This document shows positions 33,725-43,022 of a DNA stretch of 64,000 bases, piece after piece; within the stretch, counting starts at the first letter, position 1, and every line of letters starts with the position of its first letter. The notes beneath the pieces are model-generated. The model saw nothing but the letters and a program-made list of their open reading frames with translations. It was not told the origin of the DNA and did no database searches. Origin of the DNA: Acidobacteriota bacterium (GTDB lineage Bacteria > Acidobacteriota > Holophagae > Acanthopleuribacterales > Acanthopleuribacteraceae). Position numbers and translations under genes: made by a program. The stretch spans positions 62,001 through 126,000 of the forward strand of contig JAGQSC010000029.1 of assembly GCA_020439745.1 (NCBI GenBank), written 5' to 3'.

Positions 33725-36106
33725 TCAATAAGTGATCACCAGATTCTTGGGGGCTTCTGGAATGCTTACTTTGGTGGTGTAGGTTCGTTGTACCAGTTGA
33801 TACACCTGGCCGGAGGCTTCTTGGATCGTGAAGAAATACGTGAGCAATCCTTCTTTCAAGGAGCCGTGAGGTATTTGACCTGTGTACATGGTGCCACTAC
33901 CGAACATTGGCGTCTGCGAGGTGGTTCCATCCTCTAAGGCCCAAACCAAATCGATCTTTTTGACTTCAAAAGGCGGCTTTTCTGAAAACTTGAGCGTGAG
34001 CTCGAAGGCTTCCTGTGACTTGGTAACCTTGTACTTTTTGTCACCATCATGCTTTAGGTTCTTACTCAGAAAGGCGAGGTTCTGAGCATTGATTTGCGTG
34101 ACTTTTTGCCGGATGGCGTTTGCATGTTCGGTGTTCATGGTGCCGTAACTGTTGAGGTATCGTTGGAGCTCAGGGAGATTGCTGGAGTTGGCTACCTTCT
34201 CGTAGGCACTCTCTTCGGTCACTGCCGAATTGAGTTCGGCTAGTCGTGACTCGGCCTTTTGGATTTGGTCCGCGTTGGCCCATGTGCGGTAGGTGCCCAG
34301 GAAATCGGCGATTCGATCCACATCGTCCGTGACCATGGCTTTCTGGAACGCTGATGCTGTTTTCAATTGGTTGAGTCGATCCTCAACGGAAGCCGCCCAT
34401 TGTGAGGTGGGGTAATTGTTCAGGAAGGACTCTAAATCGGCAACGTTGGATGACCGGCTGGCTCTTTGATAAGCCTCCGTCTCACGGATGTTGGCCAATT
34501 CTCGGCGGGCCAGCGAAGCAAAAGATCCTTTTGGATATTCATTCAGATAGTCGGCATAGGCGTTCTCGTTGTTCAGTTGCGAGGCTCGATTCCAGGCGGC
34601 CTGATCCTTCAACTCACGATCGAGTTTGGCCCTCTGCTCCAATTCCTCAGGCGTAGGCCCCTTGGGCTTCTCATTCTCAACGACGGGAACCGGATCATCC
34701 TCGCTGGGATCAGGTGTTTCCACGTTCTTCTCGATGGGTTTCAGTGCCGCCTCGTAGTTTGCGGGCATGGTTGTGGCCACACGCATCGTGGTATCGACAG
34801 GTTCATAACCCTCAAGCTTAAAGCTTAACCGATAGGCAGCTTCCGGGATCTTCTCCAAACGTTGGGTCATGGGGGTGTGACCCACGGAACTGCCATCCAC
34901 AAACACTTCCGCACCAGGAGGCACCGAAGTCAGTCGCATAGTGTGCCATTCAATGGGAGGAGGTTTTTTGTCACCCTTCATCATTAGAGCAATCACTGCA
35001 ATAGCAGCGACTGTCACCATGGCCATCAAACCCAACTTTGATTTTGATTGGTGTTCAGGCGCGCTGGCCACAGGATCGGGTTTCGTTGGCACGCGTGCAT
35101 GGGTTTCAGTTTGGCTGGGGACCTTATCCAAGTCAGGGCCATGTGCTGCCTGAGTGGATGTGGCGCCCGGGCCGTGAGCCATGGTTTCCTGGTCTTCCTG
35201 CGGTTGGTAGAACAGTGACTGCGTAGAGATGACCGGTGTTTCTGCCGTAGCTTTGGGCAGCGGCCTATCTGCTGCGCCCACTAGCCGTCTCATCTCTTCG
35301 GCGAATTCGGTGGCACTTTGAAAGCGCTTATCTCTGTCCTTGTTAAGGACCTTAAGGAAGATGAGTTTGAACTGCAGTTTGTTGGCGTCAATCTCAGGAG
35401 GTACATACTCCAGGGAAGGCTGTCCATTGACGACTTGATAGAGAATGGAACTGATCGATTTTCCCGGAAATGGCAGTTTGCCTGTCAATAGCTCATGGGT
35501 CAGAACACCCAACGAGAAAATATCGGAACGGTAATCCACTTTTTCGCCGGCAATCTGCTCGGGGCTCGAATACGAAGGTGTGCCGACAAAAAAGCCGGTT
35601 TTGGTCATATGCTCATCGCCGATTTTGGCAATACCGAAGTCCATGATCTTGGCAATATGGTCTCGTGTGACCATCACGTTCTGCGGTTTGATGTCGCGGT
35701 GGATGATGCCGCGTTCGTGCGCGTAATCCAGGGCATCAGCAACCTGGGCGATGATGTGGATCTTCGTGTCGATGTCCAGTTTCTTGGATGACTTCATCCA
35801 CTGTTGCAGTGTCTTGCCTTCCAGGTACTCCATGGCAATGAAAGGCATGGATTGTTCTTCACCCAGGTCGTAAAGAATGACGATGTTTGGGTGGTGGAGG
35901 CTTCCACAGATTTGTGCTTCGTTGAAAAACCTGCGCGTGAATTCCTTGCGCTCTTCCGACTCTTCTATGACATCGGTCTTAATCGTCTTAATCGCCACTA
36001 CGCGTTGGATGGCGGGGTCATGGGCTTTGTAAACGCTGCCCATGGCTCCTTCGCCAAGGAGCTTCTCAACCGTGTAGCGCCCAATTGTAGTGGGGTGTCG
36101 ACCCAT
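33725..36106 (-). CDS. Transmembrane Ser/Thr protein kinase with PEGA domain and helical repeats
   Basis: 793 residues. N-terminal PknB-type kinase domain (residues ~8-275): glycine loop LLGEGAMGSVYKAHD, VAIKTIK, catalytic HRDIKPQN, DFGIAK and GTPSYSSPEQIAG, all intact. A Pro/Thr/Gln-rich juxtamembrane linker leads to one transmembrane helix (~362-381, LGLMAMVTVAAIAVIALMM). Outside lie a PEGA domain (SVPPGAEVFVDGSSVGHTPM) and at least four ~45-residue helical repeats around a YLNEYP-like core, then a beta-sandwich-like C-terminus. It probably senses an envelope signal. The PP2C phosphatase at 12.9 kb is a possible antagonist. It is transcribed divergently from the TetR operon. Confidence 0.9.
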   Translation of the reverse strand: MGRHPTTIGRYTVEKLLGEGAMGSVYKAHDPAIQRVVAIKTIKTDVIEESEERKEFTRRFFNEAQICGSLHHPNIVILYDLGEEQSMPFIAMEYLEGKTLQQWMKSSKKLDIDTKIHIIAQVADALDYAHERGIIHRDIKPQNVMVTRDHIAKIMDFGIAKIGDEHMTKTGFFVGTPSYSSPEQIAGEKVDYRSDIFSLGVLTHELLTGKLPFPGKSISSILYQVVNGQPSLEYVPPEIDANKLQFKLIFLKVLNKDRDKRFQSATEFAEEMRRLVGAADRPLPKATAETPVISTQSLFYQPQEDQETMAHGPGATSTQAAHGPDLDKVPSQTETHARVPTKPDPVASAPEHQSKSKLGLMAMVTVAAIAVIALMMKGDKKPPPIEWHTMRLTSVPPGAEVFVDGSSVGHTPMTQRLEKIPEAAYRLSFKLEGYEPVDTTMRVATTMPANYEAALKPIEKNVETPDPSEDDPVPVVENEKPKGPTPEELEQRAKLDRELKDQAAWNRASQLNNENAYADYLNEYPKGSFASLARRELANIRETEAYQRASRSSNVADLESFLNNYPTSQWAASVEDRLNQLKTASAFQKAMVTDDVDRIADFLGTYRTWANADQIQKAESRLAELNSAVTEESAYEKVANSSNLPELQRYLNSYGTMNTEHANAIRQKVTQINAQNLAFLSKNLKHDGDKKYKVTKSQEAFELTLKFSEKPPFEVKKIDLVWALEDGTTSQTPMFGSGTMYTGQIPHGSLKEGLLTYFFTIQEASGQVYQLVQRTYTTKVSIPEAPKNLVITY

Positions 36107-36224
36107 GGTACTGCACCTTGGCTAGCTGATCTCTGCACAAAACAACAAGATGAATATTAGGTCAAGCAAGGCAGGTTTTCAACGAAACCCCTGCCAATGG
36201 TCCACCAATTGGGCGAATCCTTGC

Positions 36225-36282
36225 TTGACAATAAATAGATTCCCCCTTTTAATGACAAAAACAAAATGAGCGTTCGGTTTTT
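36225..36282 (+). promoter_or_regulatory. TetR-operon promoter and operator-like palindrome
   Basis: A near-consensus promoter (TTGACA 36225-36230, 17-base spacer, TTTAAT 36248-36253) is followed by ACAAAATGAGCGTTCGG plus a T-run at 36261-36282, directly before the TetR ATG. The same element, identical at 19 of 22 positions and in the same orientation, stands before the TonB receptor gene at 46 kb. Its centre (AAYGARCGTTYGGTT) is an imperfect palindrome, as expected of a TetR-dimer operator. Autorepression is the likely meaning. Confidence 0.65.
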
Positions 36283-36897
36283 ATGAAACAACACCTCAAA
36301 TCACAGATGTCGCGCGAATTGATCCTGGAGGCAGGACTCACCTGTTTCTCGTCACAGGGCTTTCGTGGCACCTCGATGAAAGACATCGCACAGGTCGCCG
36401 AAATATCGGTGGGCAGGGTATACCATCACTTCAAATCGAAGACTGAGTTGTTCACCGAGTTGCTCGACCAATACTGGGGCGTGTTGGAGGATCCCAACAA
36501 CCCCATCAATCAATTGATTCTAAATGCACGTTTTCCCGACGATATTCCCCAACTGGCTCAAGCCATCAAGGATATTGTGTCGCAAAACAAGAAGCACATC
36601 ATGTTGATCTATGTGGATGTGATTGAGTTTCATGGCGAACACATCAATCGCGTGTACCGCAATATGGCAGCTAATTTCAAAGCAGCCTATCAGGAACGGT
36701 TTGACCAGTTGGAGCGCGACCAGGTGCTGCGTCCACAAGCCGATCCGCTATTTGCAGTCATGCTTACGTATCGGTTCTTCTTTCATTACTTTCTCGTAGA
36801 GTCCACATTTGGTGTGGCCGACCATTTTGGTTTCTCCAGCGATACCGTGATTGCCAAAACCAATGACTTGATTCTTCATGGCTTGTTGAAGTCCTGA
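36283..36897 (+). CDS. TetR/AcrR-family transcriptional regulator
   Basis: 204 residues with a typical TetR N-terminal DNA-binding domain (residues ~9-55: LILEAGLTCFSSQGFRGTSM, then KDIAQVAEISVGRVYHHFKS as helix-turn-helix) and a helical ligand-binding domain rich in aromatic and hydrophobic residues (YRFFFHYFLVESTFG). It is the first gene of an eight-gene operon and is itself downstream of an operator-like palindrome that recurs before the TonB receptor gene. I infer a local repressor released by the cluster's substrate or its CoA ester. The next gene starts one base after the stop. Confidence 0.9.
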   Translation: MKQHLKSQMSRELILEAGLTCFSSQGFRGTSMKDIAQVAEISVGRVYHHFKSKTELFTELLDQYWGVLEDPNNPINQLILNARFPDDIPQLAQAIKDIVSQNKKHIMLIYVDVIEFHGEHINRVYRNMAANFKAAYQERFDQLERDQVLRPQADPLFAVMLTYRFFFHYFLVESTFGVADHFGFSSDTVIAKTNDLILHGLLKS

Positions 36898-36898
36898 G

Positions 36899-37684
36899 AT
36901 GAAGTCTGGGCTGCACATCGCCCTGAGGGGTAAGGGTCGCCCTGTCTTGGGGCTTGCAGGTTTTGGTTGCTCGAACTGGATCTTTGATCATTGGACGGAT
37001 CCCCTGTGCCGTGACCACTTGCTGATCTTGCCGGACAATCGGGGCATGGGCTTATCGACACCTGTTCAAGAGCCTTATGAGATGGACGATCTGGCCGCGG
37101 ACGCATTGGGTGTCTTGAAGCAATACGCAAAGGAACCCGCAATCGTACTCGGTGTCAGTATGGGGGGCTTCATTGCGCAATTGTTGGCGCTGAAAGCCCC
37201 ACAAACCGTCCAAGCACTCGTGCTCATGTGCACATCGAGTTCTGGCGAGCCCTTCGTGCCACTGCCCTATATGTCCCGAGAAGCCATGAAGCAGTTCTAC
37301 GAGTTGCCGCCGAGGGAACGCGCCCTTCAGGCCATCGGTGCAACCACGCACCCCTCATTTGCACAAATTCAACCTCAGCGATTTCAACAGGTGGTTCAAA
37401 ATCGAATGCACCATGCATCCAGTTGGTCACAAGTCTCTTTTCAATACGATGCCGTTCAGAGATTCATGGATCGGGCGGTTCCGCTTGAGCACATTTCCTG
37501 CCCGGTATTGGTGATGACCGGCGCCGATGATCGGTATGTGGACCCGCGAAACGCATCGATGCTAGTCGAGCGGCTGCCAAACGCCCGTCTGGTGGTCATC
37601 GAGAGGACGGACCACCTGTTTTTCCTGGAAGAACCCGAGAAGACAGTATCCGCAATATCGGAGTTTCTGGAGTCGCTACTATGA
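36899..37684 (+). CDS. Alpha/beta hydrolase (first of three in the cluster)
   Basis: 261 residues of the alpha/beta-hydrolase fold: an oxyanion region with GLAGFGCSNWIFD, the nucleophile elbow GVSMGG (Ser ~residue 83), an acidic residue in MTGADDRYVDP and the catalytic His in ERTDHLFFLEEP. No signal peptide, so it is cytoplasmic. Sequence of this general type occurs in esterases, lactonases and C-C bond hydrolases; the substrate cannot be assigned. It is coupled to TetR (1-base gap) and to the KASIII-like gene (ATGA overlap). Confidence 0.82.
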   Translation: MKSGLHIALRGKGRPVLGLAGFGCSNWIFDHWTDPLCRDHLLILPDNRGMGLSTPVQEPYEMDDLAADALGVLKQYAKEPAIVLGVSMGGFIAQLLALKAPQTVQALVLMCTSSSGEPFVPLPYMSREAMKQFYELPPRERALQAIGATTHPSFAQIQPQRFQQVVQNRMHHASSWSQVSFQYDAVQRFMDRAVPLEHISCPVLVMTGADDRYVDPRNASMLVERLPNARLVVIERTDHLFFLEEPEKTVSAISEFLESLL

Positions 37685-38688
37685 TCGGGATCACGGCGTC
37701 GGCTGTTTGGCTGCCTCATGGACGCGAGGATGCTGCATTCGTGGCACGGCAGACCGGCATCCCCCAGTCTGTTGTTGCCGAAAAGATGGGTTTGGTGGAG
37801 AAATGCCGCGCTCATCCCGACGTGCATCCTTCAATGATGGCCATTGAAGCCGCTCGGGCCGTGCTTAAGGACACAGACCCGGAAAGTGTCGATCTACTTA
37901 TTTGGACGGGATCCGAATACAAGGATTTCCCCGTGTGGTCCGCAGGCATTTTCGTACAGCATCAATTGGGATTGACCAAGGCATGGGCATTTGATTTAGC
38001 GGCTCGCTGTTCGTCGAATGTCGTGGGCCTCAGAGTCGCCAAGGATTTGATGCTGGCCCGGCCAGAAATAAGGAGAACCCTGCTTTGCGGTGGCCACCGA
38101 ACGGGAGATTTGGTGAATTATCAGGACCCCGATGCGCGTTTCTTGTTCAACCTATCGGACGGAGGAAGTGCGCTCTTGCTGGAACGCGACGCGGGCAATC
38201 CCTTGTTGGAATCATCGGTGATCACCGACGGTGCCTTCAGCTTGGACGTGATCATTCCAGCAGGGGGCACACGCAACCCCAACAGAAACCCACTGGATAC
38301 GAACGACACTTATCTTCGGGTACCGGATGTGGTGGGCATGCGGGGTCGACTGGCCGATCGATCCATCGAGAATTTCTTGCGCGTCATTCGCCAATCGTCG
38401 GCTGGTAAAGCGATTGATTTTCTGGCATTGGTCCACCTGAAACGCTCGGCCCATGATGCCATTCTTGAAGCACTTGGATTGGGTGCGCAGCAGAGCATCT
38501 ATTTAGACCACTACGGTCACTTTGGCGCACCGGACCAGGTGTTGTCCATGGGTCTCGCAGAAACAGGTCAACTGACCGCAGGTGACCATGTGGTCCTTGC
38601 CAGCGCGGGCATCGGCTACACCTGGTCAGCCATCTCTCTTGAGTGGCGCCAACCCACATTTACATTGATTCAGGAGGCAACCCCATGA
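37681..38688 (+). CDS. KASIII (FabH/OleA)-like thiolase-fold enzyme with altered triad
   Basis: 335 residues of the beta-ketoacyl synthase III type. The nucleophile Cys110 lies in FDLAARCSSNVVGL. The active-site His is His252 (LALVHLKRSAHDA). The position of FabH Asn274 (YGNTSAA) reads DHYGHFGAPDQ, so His280 replaces Asn. FabH-type enzymes with a changed third residue often do acyl transfer, hydrolysis or ester formation rather than decarboxylative condensation, so a C-C or C-S reaction on a CoA ester is likely but undefined. It starts inside the upstream hydrolase stop (ATGA) and overlaps the SDR start in the same way. Confidence 0.8.
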   Translation: MIGITASAVWLPHGREDAAFVARQTGIPQSVVAEKMGLVEKCRAHPDVHPSMMAIEAARAVLKDTDPESVDLLIWTGSEYKDFPVWSAGIFVQHQLGLTKAWAFDLAARCSSNVVGLRVAKDLMLARPEIRRTLLCGGHRTGDLVNYQDPDARFLFNLSDGGSALLLERDAGNPLLESSVITDGAFSLDVIIPAGGTRNPNRNPLDTNDTYLRVPDVVGMRGRLADRSIENFLRVIRQSSAGKAIDFLALVHLKRSAHDAILEALGLGAQQSIYLDHYGHFGAPDQVLSMGLAETGQLTAGDHVVLASAGIGYTWSAISLEWRQPTFTLIQEATP

Positions 38689-39398
38689 ATGGATTGCGAG
38701 GAAAACGCGTCATGATTACGGGCGCCGCTCAGGGTATTGGGCTGGCGACAGCCGAACGATTCGCGCGGGAAGGGGCCGACTTGATGTTGGTGGATCTGGA
38801 AGTCCCTCAAACCCTAACGGTTGAAGGTCACTGGATTCGTGCGGATCTTGCCACATCGGAGGGCTTGAGCGCGTGTCGTGATGCCATGGAGCAAAAAGGC
38901 ATTGACGTCTTGATCAATAACGCAGGTATCACGCGTGACGCTCAGTTGCTCAAGATGACACGCACGGAATGGGATAGTGTGATGGCGGTCAATCTGACCG
39001 CGGTTTTCGAGCTATCTCAGATGGCGGCGAAGCACATGGTGGCCCAGCAATTCGGGGTCATCCTCAGTGCATCCTCGGTGGTAGCGCATTACGGCAACTT
39101 TGGGCAGGTGAACTATGCGGCAACAAAAGCTGGAATCATCGCCATGACTCAGACCATGGCCAAGGAGTTAGGGCGTCATGGCGTCCGTGTGAATGCCGTT
39201 GCTCCTGGATTCATCGAAACACGCATGGTGCAGGCCATTCCCGCCAAGGTACTGGACAGCATTCGCCAAAAACCTGCACTCAAATGCCTGGGCCTACCGA
39301 AAGACATCGCTTCAGCTTACGCCTTTCTTGCCTCAGATGACGCGCGCTACATCACAGGAGCCACACTGAATGTGGATGGCGGCATGGTTTTGGGATGA
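38685..39398 (+). CDS. Short-chain dehydrogenase/reductase (FabG-like)
   Basis: 237 residues, classical SDR: cofactor loop TGAAQGIGLATAERF (residues ~11-25), NNAGI, catalytic Ser in LSASSVVAHYG, YAATK (Tyr/Lys) and PGFIETRM. DLEVPQT after beta2 suggests NAD(H) rather than NADP(H) preference. It probably interconverts a hydroxyl and a keto group of the pathway intermediate, as FabG does for 3-oxoacyl thioesters. Start ATG 38685 with CAGGAGG upstream; it overlaps both neighbours by four bases. Confidence 0.9.
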   Translation: MNGLRGKRVMITGAAQGIGLATAERFAREGADLMLVDLEVPQTLTVEGHWIRADLATSEGLSACRDAMEQKGIDVLINNAGITRDAQLLKMTRTEWDSVMAVNLTAVFELSQMAAKHMVAQQFGVILSASSVVAHYGNFGQVNYAATKAGIIAMTQTMAKELGRHGVRVNAVAPGFIETRMVQAIPAKVLDSIRQKPALKCLGLPKDIASAYAFLASDDARYITGATLNVDGGMVLG

Positions 39399-40159
39399 GT
39401 ATCCATTGGCAGGTTGCCGGTCCCGAAGATGGCATGCCCCTATTGCTGCTCAATGGGCTTTTTGCCGGGTTGGACAGCTGGGAACCCGCTATGCCTCATC
39501 TACACGAATTCCGTGTGTTGCGCTTCGATGCACGCGGCCAGGGCAAGAGCCCTGCTCCCCCAATTCCTTACACCGTGGATGATTGGTTGGCGGATTTGGA
39601 GCAGGTGCTGATTGAAAGCAAGTGGCCGCCTACTCATGTCGTGGGCATCAGTCATGGCGGATCCGTGGGACTTGCTTTTGCCGCATACAAACCCGAACGC
39701 GTGCTCAGTCTTGTGGCCGCCGACTGCTGCGCCAAGCTGTCGCCTCTCTTGAAACTGAAAATAAATACGTGGTTAGTGGCTCATCGAGTGGGTGGTCCGG
39801 AGCATCGCTTTGACATCGCCACACCCTGGGTGTGGAGCGCGGGATTGGTGAGGTCACAACCAGATCTAGTCGCGCATTACCGGCAACGTGCTGGCAGCCA
39901 TTCAGACGAGGCTGTGGAGGGTCTACTGCAGGGTACCCTAGCCTGTGACGTGGATGTGCAAGGCATTCAAGCGCCCGTGCTGCTCATCTGCGGTGAGGAA
40001 GATGTGCTAACGCCCGCCTGGGAGATGCGCGAGTTGCTCAAAGAGATCGACAACAGTCGGCTGGTTGAAGTGCGCGGCGGCCATGCCAGTCTGCTTGAGT
40101 ACCCGGTCATCTTCAGCGAAACCATTGTGCCGTTCTTAAGGGCCCGTCATGTGGAGTGA
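39395..40159 (+). CDS. Alpha/beta hydrolase (second of three in the cluster)
   Basis: 254 residues: LLLLNGLFAGLDSWEP (oxyanion region), FDARGQGKSPAP, nucleophile elbow GISHGGSVG (Ser ~residue 87), acidic residue in CGEEDVLTPAWE and the His in RGGHASLLEYP. The pattern resembles the 3-oxoadipate enol-lactonase/esterase group. No signal peptide. It overlaps the SDR by four bases and the ligase gene by eleven. Confidence 0.82.
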   Translation: MSIHWQVAGPEDGMPLLLLNGLFAGLDSWEPAMPHLHEFRVLRFDARGQGKSPAPPIPYTVDDWLADLEQVLIESKWPPTHVVGISHGGSVGLAFAAYKPERVLSLVAADCCAKLSPLLKLKINTWLVAHRVGGPEHRFDIATPWVWSAGLVRSQPDLVAHYRQRAGSHSDEAVEGLLQGTLACDVDVQGIQAPVLLICGEEDVLTPAWEMRELLKEIDNSRLVEVRGGHASLLEYPVIFSETIVPFLRARHVE

Positions 40160-41594
40160 TTTCATGGCCCATCATGGACGGTATCGGGGTGATCGGACCG
40201 CTGTCACCCTGATGCCGGACCGGCGCCAATTTACCTATGCCGAACTGGACCGACAGATCGATGATTGGGCGTTTGAACTGAGTCGCCAAGGCGTCGTACG
40301 TGGGGATCGGGTATGCATCCTGGCTAGCAACCGACTCGAACACCTGACCTTGTTCTTCGCTTGCACACGTTTGGGCGCGATTTTGGTGCCGCTCAATTTC
40401 AGGCTGTCGGAACATGAGTTAAACCAGACCCTGTCTGGTGTCAAACCCCGTGTGTCATATACCGATTGGCTGGATGGACGACCCGATGCAGTGACATGGC
40501 ATACATTGGACACCCCTCCTCGTGTCGATGAGAAGTTTCCAGCTGTGGATGTGGCCATGGACGACGTGCTGATGTTGCTGTTCACTTCCGGTTCAACTGG
40601 CGAGCCCAAGGGCGTCATGATGCATGCGGGCATGCTGTTGTGGAATGCCATCCAAACCCAATCAGAATGGGGTTTTGAATCGGATGACGTCACCGTGATT
40701 CATACACCGTTTTTCCACACAGGTGGATACAACGTGACCGCATTGCCGCTACTGAGGGCCGGAGGTCGGCTGGTGCTGATGGACCGCTTTGAACCGCGCA
40801 ACATGTTGACATGTCTGGTTTCTGAAAAGGTCAGTTTGTTTTTTGCCGTGCCTACCATGTTCCAAGCCATGGCGGAATGCGATGCATTTGATCGCACCGA
40901 TCTGAGCCGCCTCAAGCTCTGCATCTCGGGTGGGGCACCTTTGCCAAAACGGGTCTTGGATAAATATCGCGGCAATGGGATCTTGTTGAAGCAAGGCTTC
41001 GGATTGACCGAAGTGGGACCCAACTGCTTCAGCATGCCCGATGACCAGGCAGCATTTCGGCCACTATCTGTGGGCAGGCCCATCATGCACAGTCGCGTTG
41101 AATTGCGCGACGATCAAGGGAATCAAGTGGCCCTGAGTGAAGTGGGCGAACTGTGTATCAAAGGACCCCACGTGTGCAAGGGGTACTGGCAAAAGGACGA
41201 GTTGTTTGCGGCGCAGGTGCAGGGTGGATTCTTTAGAACGGGCGATTTGATGCGCTGCGACGACGATGGCTACTTCACCGTGGTGGGTCGCATCAAGGAA
41301 ATGTACATCTCCGGAGGAGAAAACGTGTATCCGGCGGAGGTCGTCGCCAAGATCCTCCAACATCCAGACATCAAGGATGCGGTGGTGTTGGCGATGCCCG
41401 ATGAGCGCTGGGGCGAAGTGGGCTGTGCCTTTGTCCGAGTCGACCGAGAGATCGAGTTGAACGAACTGCGGGCTTTTCTCAACCCTTTGCTGTCGCGCTA
41501 CAAGCATCCGCACCGGTTAATCTGTATGGACGCGTTTCCTTTGCTGCCCAATGGAAAGGTGGATAAGGCGGCACTGCAAAAGGAGTTGATGTGA
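40149..41594 (+). CDS. AMP-dependent acyl-CoA synthetase/ligase
   Basis: 481 residues of the ANL superfamily: the P-loop-like LLFTSGSTGEPKGVMM (residues ~137-152), the A5 motif GFGLTE, the A7 motif FRTGDLM, the hinge RIKEMYISGGENVYP and the catalytic Lys near the end (LLPNGKVDKAAL). It adenylates a carboxylate and makes the CoA thioester. It is shorter than OleC-type beta-lactone synthetases (~540 residues) and resembles medium-chain or aryl/cyclic-acid CoA ligases. In this cluster it would activate the imported or hydrolysed acid. Its stop overlaps the symporter GTG. Confidence 0.9.
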   Translation: MWSDFMAHHGRYRGDRTAVTLMPDRRQFTYAELDRQIDDWAFELSRQGVVRGDRVCILASNRLEHLTLFFACTRLGAILVPLNFRLSEHELNQTLSGVKPRVSYTDWLDGRPDAVTWHTLDTPPRVDEKFPAVDVAMDDVLMLLFTSGSTGEPKGVMMHAGMLLWNAIQTQSEWGFESDDVTVIHTPFFHTGGYNVTALPLLRAGGRLVLMDRFEPRNMLTCLVSEKVSLFFAVPTMFQAMAECDAFDRTDLSRLKLCISGGAPLPKRVLDKYRGNGILLKQGFGLTEVGPNCFSMPDDQAAFRPLSVGRPIMHSRVELRDDQGNQVALSEVGELCIKGPHVCKGYWQKDELFAAQVQGGFFRTGDLMRCDDDGYFTVVGRIKEMYISGGENVYPAEVVAKILQHPDIKDAVVLAMPDERWGEVGCAFVRVDREIELNELRAFLNPLLSRYKHPHRLICMDAFPLLPNGKVDKAALQKELM

Positions 41595-43012
41595 CCATTG
41601 CATGGCTCTTGGTAGGCGGTTATGTAGCCCTCACCTACTGGTTATCGTTTATCGGGATGAAAAAGACCAAGGACTTGACTACCTTTTCCGTGGGCGCCCG
41701 CGATATGAGCCCCTACCTGGTGGGTCTGACCATGGCGGCCTCAATCGCCTCAACCGCCACCTTTGTGATCAACCCGGGTTTTGTCTATGTGCATGGACTT
41801 TCTGCTTATCTCCACTACGGTGTGGCTGCATTCTTAGGCATTGCCGTCGCACTGATCTCCCTAACCGCGGGGTTTCGCCGTCAGGGGGCACAATATGGGG
41901 CCCTGACGATTCCGCACTGGATCTTTGCCCACTACGGAAGTCGCGCACTGGCCACCTTTTATGCCGTGGTCAATCTCCTGAGCCTCACTTTCGTGGTTCT
42001 CATCCTGGTGGGTTGTGCCTTATTAGCTCACACGCTTTTCGATGTCTCCTATCACGCATGTCTGACCGTGATTCTGCTGTTCGTCTTTTCGTACGTGTTG
42101 ATGGGAGGCACCTATGCCCATGCCTACACCAATGCCTTTCAGGCGGTAATGATGCTGGTGATATCCTGTGTGTTGTTCTTTTCGGGGTGGGAGCATCTTG
42201 TGGGTGGCTTCGGAGATCGGTTAGTTGCGGTGTCCCAAGATTACGCGGCCGTATTCAACCCCTCGAGTAATCTTTACTACGACTTTATGTCGGTTTTTCT
42301 ATCCAGTACCATCGTGACTGCCGCCCTGATGGTGCAGCCACACATCCTCACCAAAACGCTCTATCTGAAGGGCGATGGAGACGTTAGGCGTTTTCTCAGC
42401 ACGGCGCTGGTAGCGGGACTCATTTTCACCGGCGTCCTGTTTGTGGGGTTCTGGGCGCGCTTGGATGGCCTTGAGGTGGTGGCGCAAGACAAAGTGGTTT
42501 CGCAGTACGTGAACATGACGTTTCAATCGGCGATGATGGGTTCGTTTATGAGGGCCTTGATTGCGGTGGCCTTGTTGGCGGCCGGCATGTCCACATTGGA
42601 CGGCATTCTGGTGGCGCTTTCGTCGATGATCGTCAACGACCTTTACCTACCTCTGGTAGGTTCGTCCCAAGCCGATCGTGGACTGAAACTGTCCCGCTAC
42701 GTGTTGGTGGGTGTGGGATTGGTGGCCTTCGCGCTTGCTTGGAACCCACCTAAGTTGGTGGGACTCTTCGCCCAGACAGGTGTGTATGGGTTGGTCGTAG
42801 CTACGGCCGTTCCCATTGGTGTCGGCGTCTTTTACCGACACAAAGTGCCTGCCTGGTTGATGGGTCTCAGCGCCGTTATCGGACTGTGCACGCATTTCGG
42901 TTTGATGCATTGGGGTGGCGTGGCCAATCCCAGTGTCTCGGCCACCTATGCGTTGGGTCTGTGTGTGCTAGTGACCAGTTTAATTTTGATGGGACTACGA
43001 GCGCGTAGCTGA
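41591..43012 (+). CDS. Sodium:solute symporter (SSS family)
   Basis: 473 residues, about 13 hydrophobic helices, SSS/SLC5 layout: N-terminal YVALTYWLSFIGMKKTKDLTTFSVGARDMSPYLVGLTM, with FSVGARD in place of FFLGGR, then SIASTATFVINPGF and AAGMSTLDGILVALSSMIVND (the Na+-site helix 8 region). It probably imports a carboxylate or other polar organic solute into the cytoplasm, where the co-encoded ligase can act. The GTG start overlaps the ligase stop. The hydrolase gene follows after 10 bases. Confidence 0.9.
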   Translation: MTIAWLLVGGYVALTYWLSFIGMKKTKDLTTFSVGARDMSPYLVGLTMAASIASTATFVINPGFVYVHGLSAYLHYGVAAFLGIAVALISLTAGFRRQGAQYGALTIPHWIFAHYGSRALATFYAVVNLLSLTFVVLILVGCALLAHTLFDVSYHACLTVILLFVFSYVLMGGTYAHAYTNAFQAVMMLVISCVLFFSGWEHLVGGFGDRLVAVSQDYAAVFNPSSNLYYDFMSVFLSSTIVTAALMVQPHILTKTLYLKGDGDVRRFLSTALVAGLIFTGVLFVGFWARLDGLEVVAQDKVVSQYVNMTFQSAMMGSFMRALIAVALLAAGMSTLDGILVALSSMIVNDLYLPLVGSSQADRGLKLSRYVLVGVGLVAFALAWNPPKLVGLFAQTGVYGLVVATAVPIGVGVFYRHKVPAWLMGLSAVIGLCTHFGLMHWGGVANPSVSATYALGLCVLVTSLILMGLRARS

Positions 43013-43022
43013 AGGGGTTTCT

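Noticed and set aside
36899-41594. Calling the cluster OleABCD
   Set aside because: Only the family types match; protein lengths and extra transport genes do not fit.
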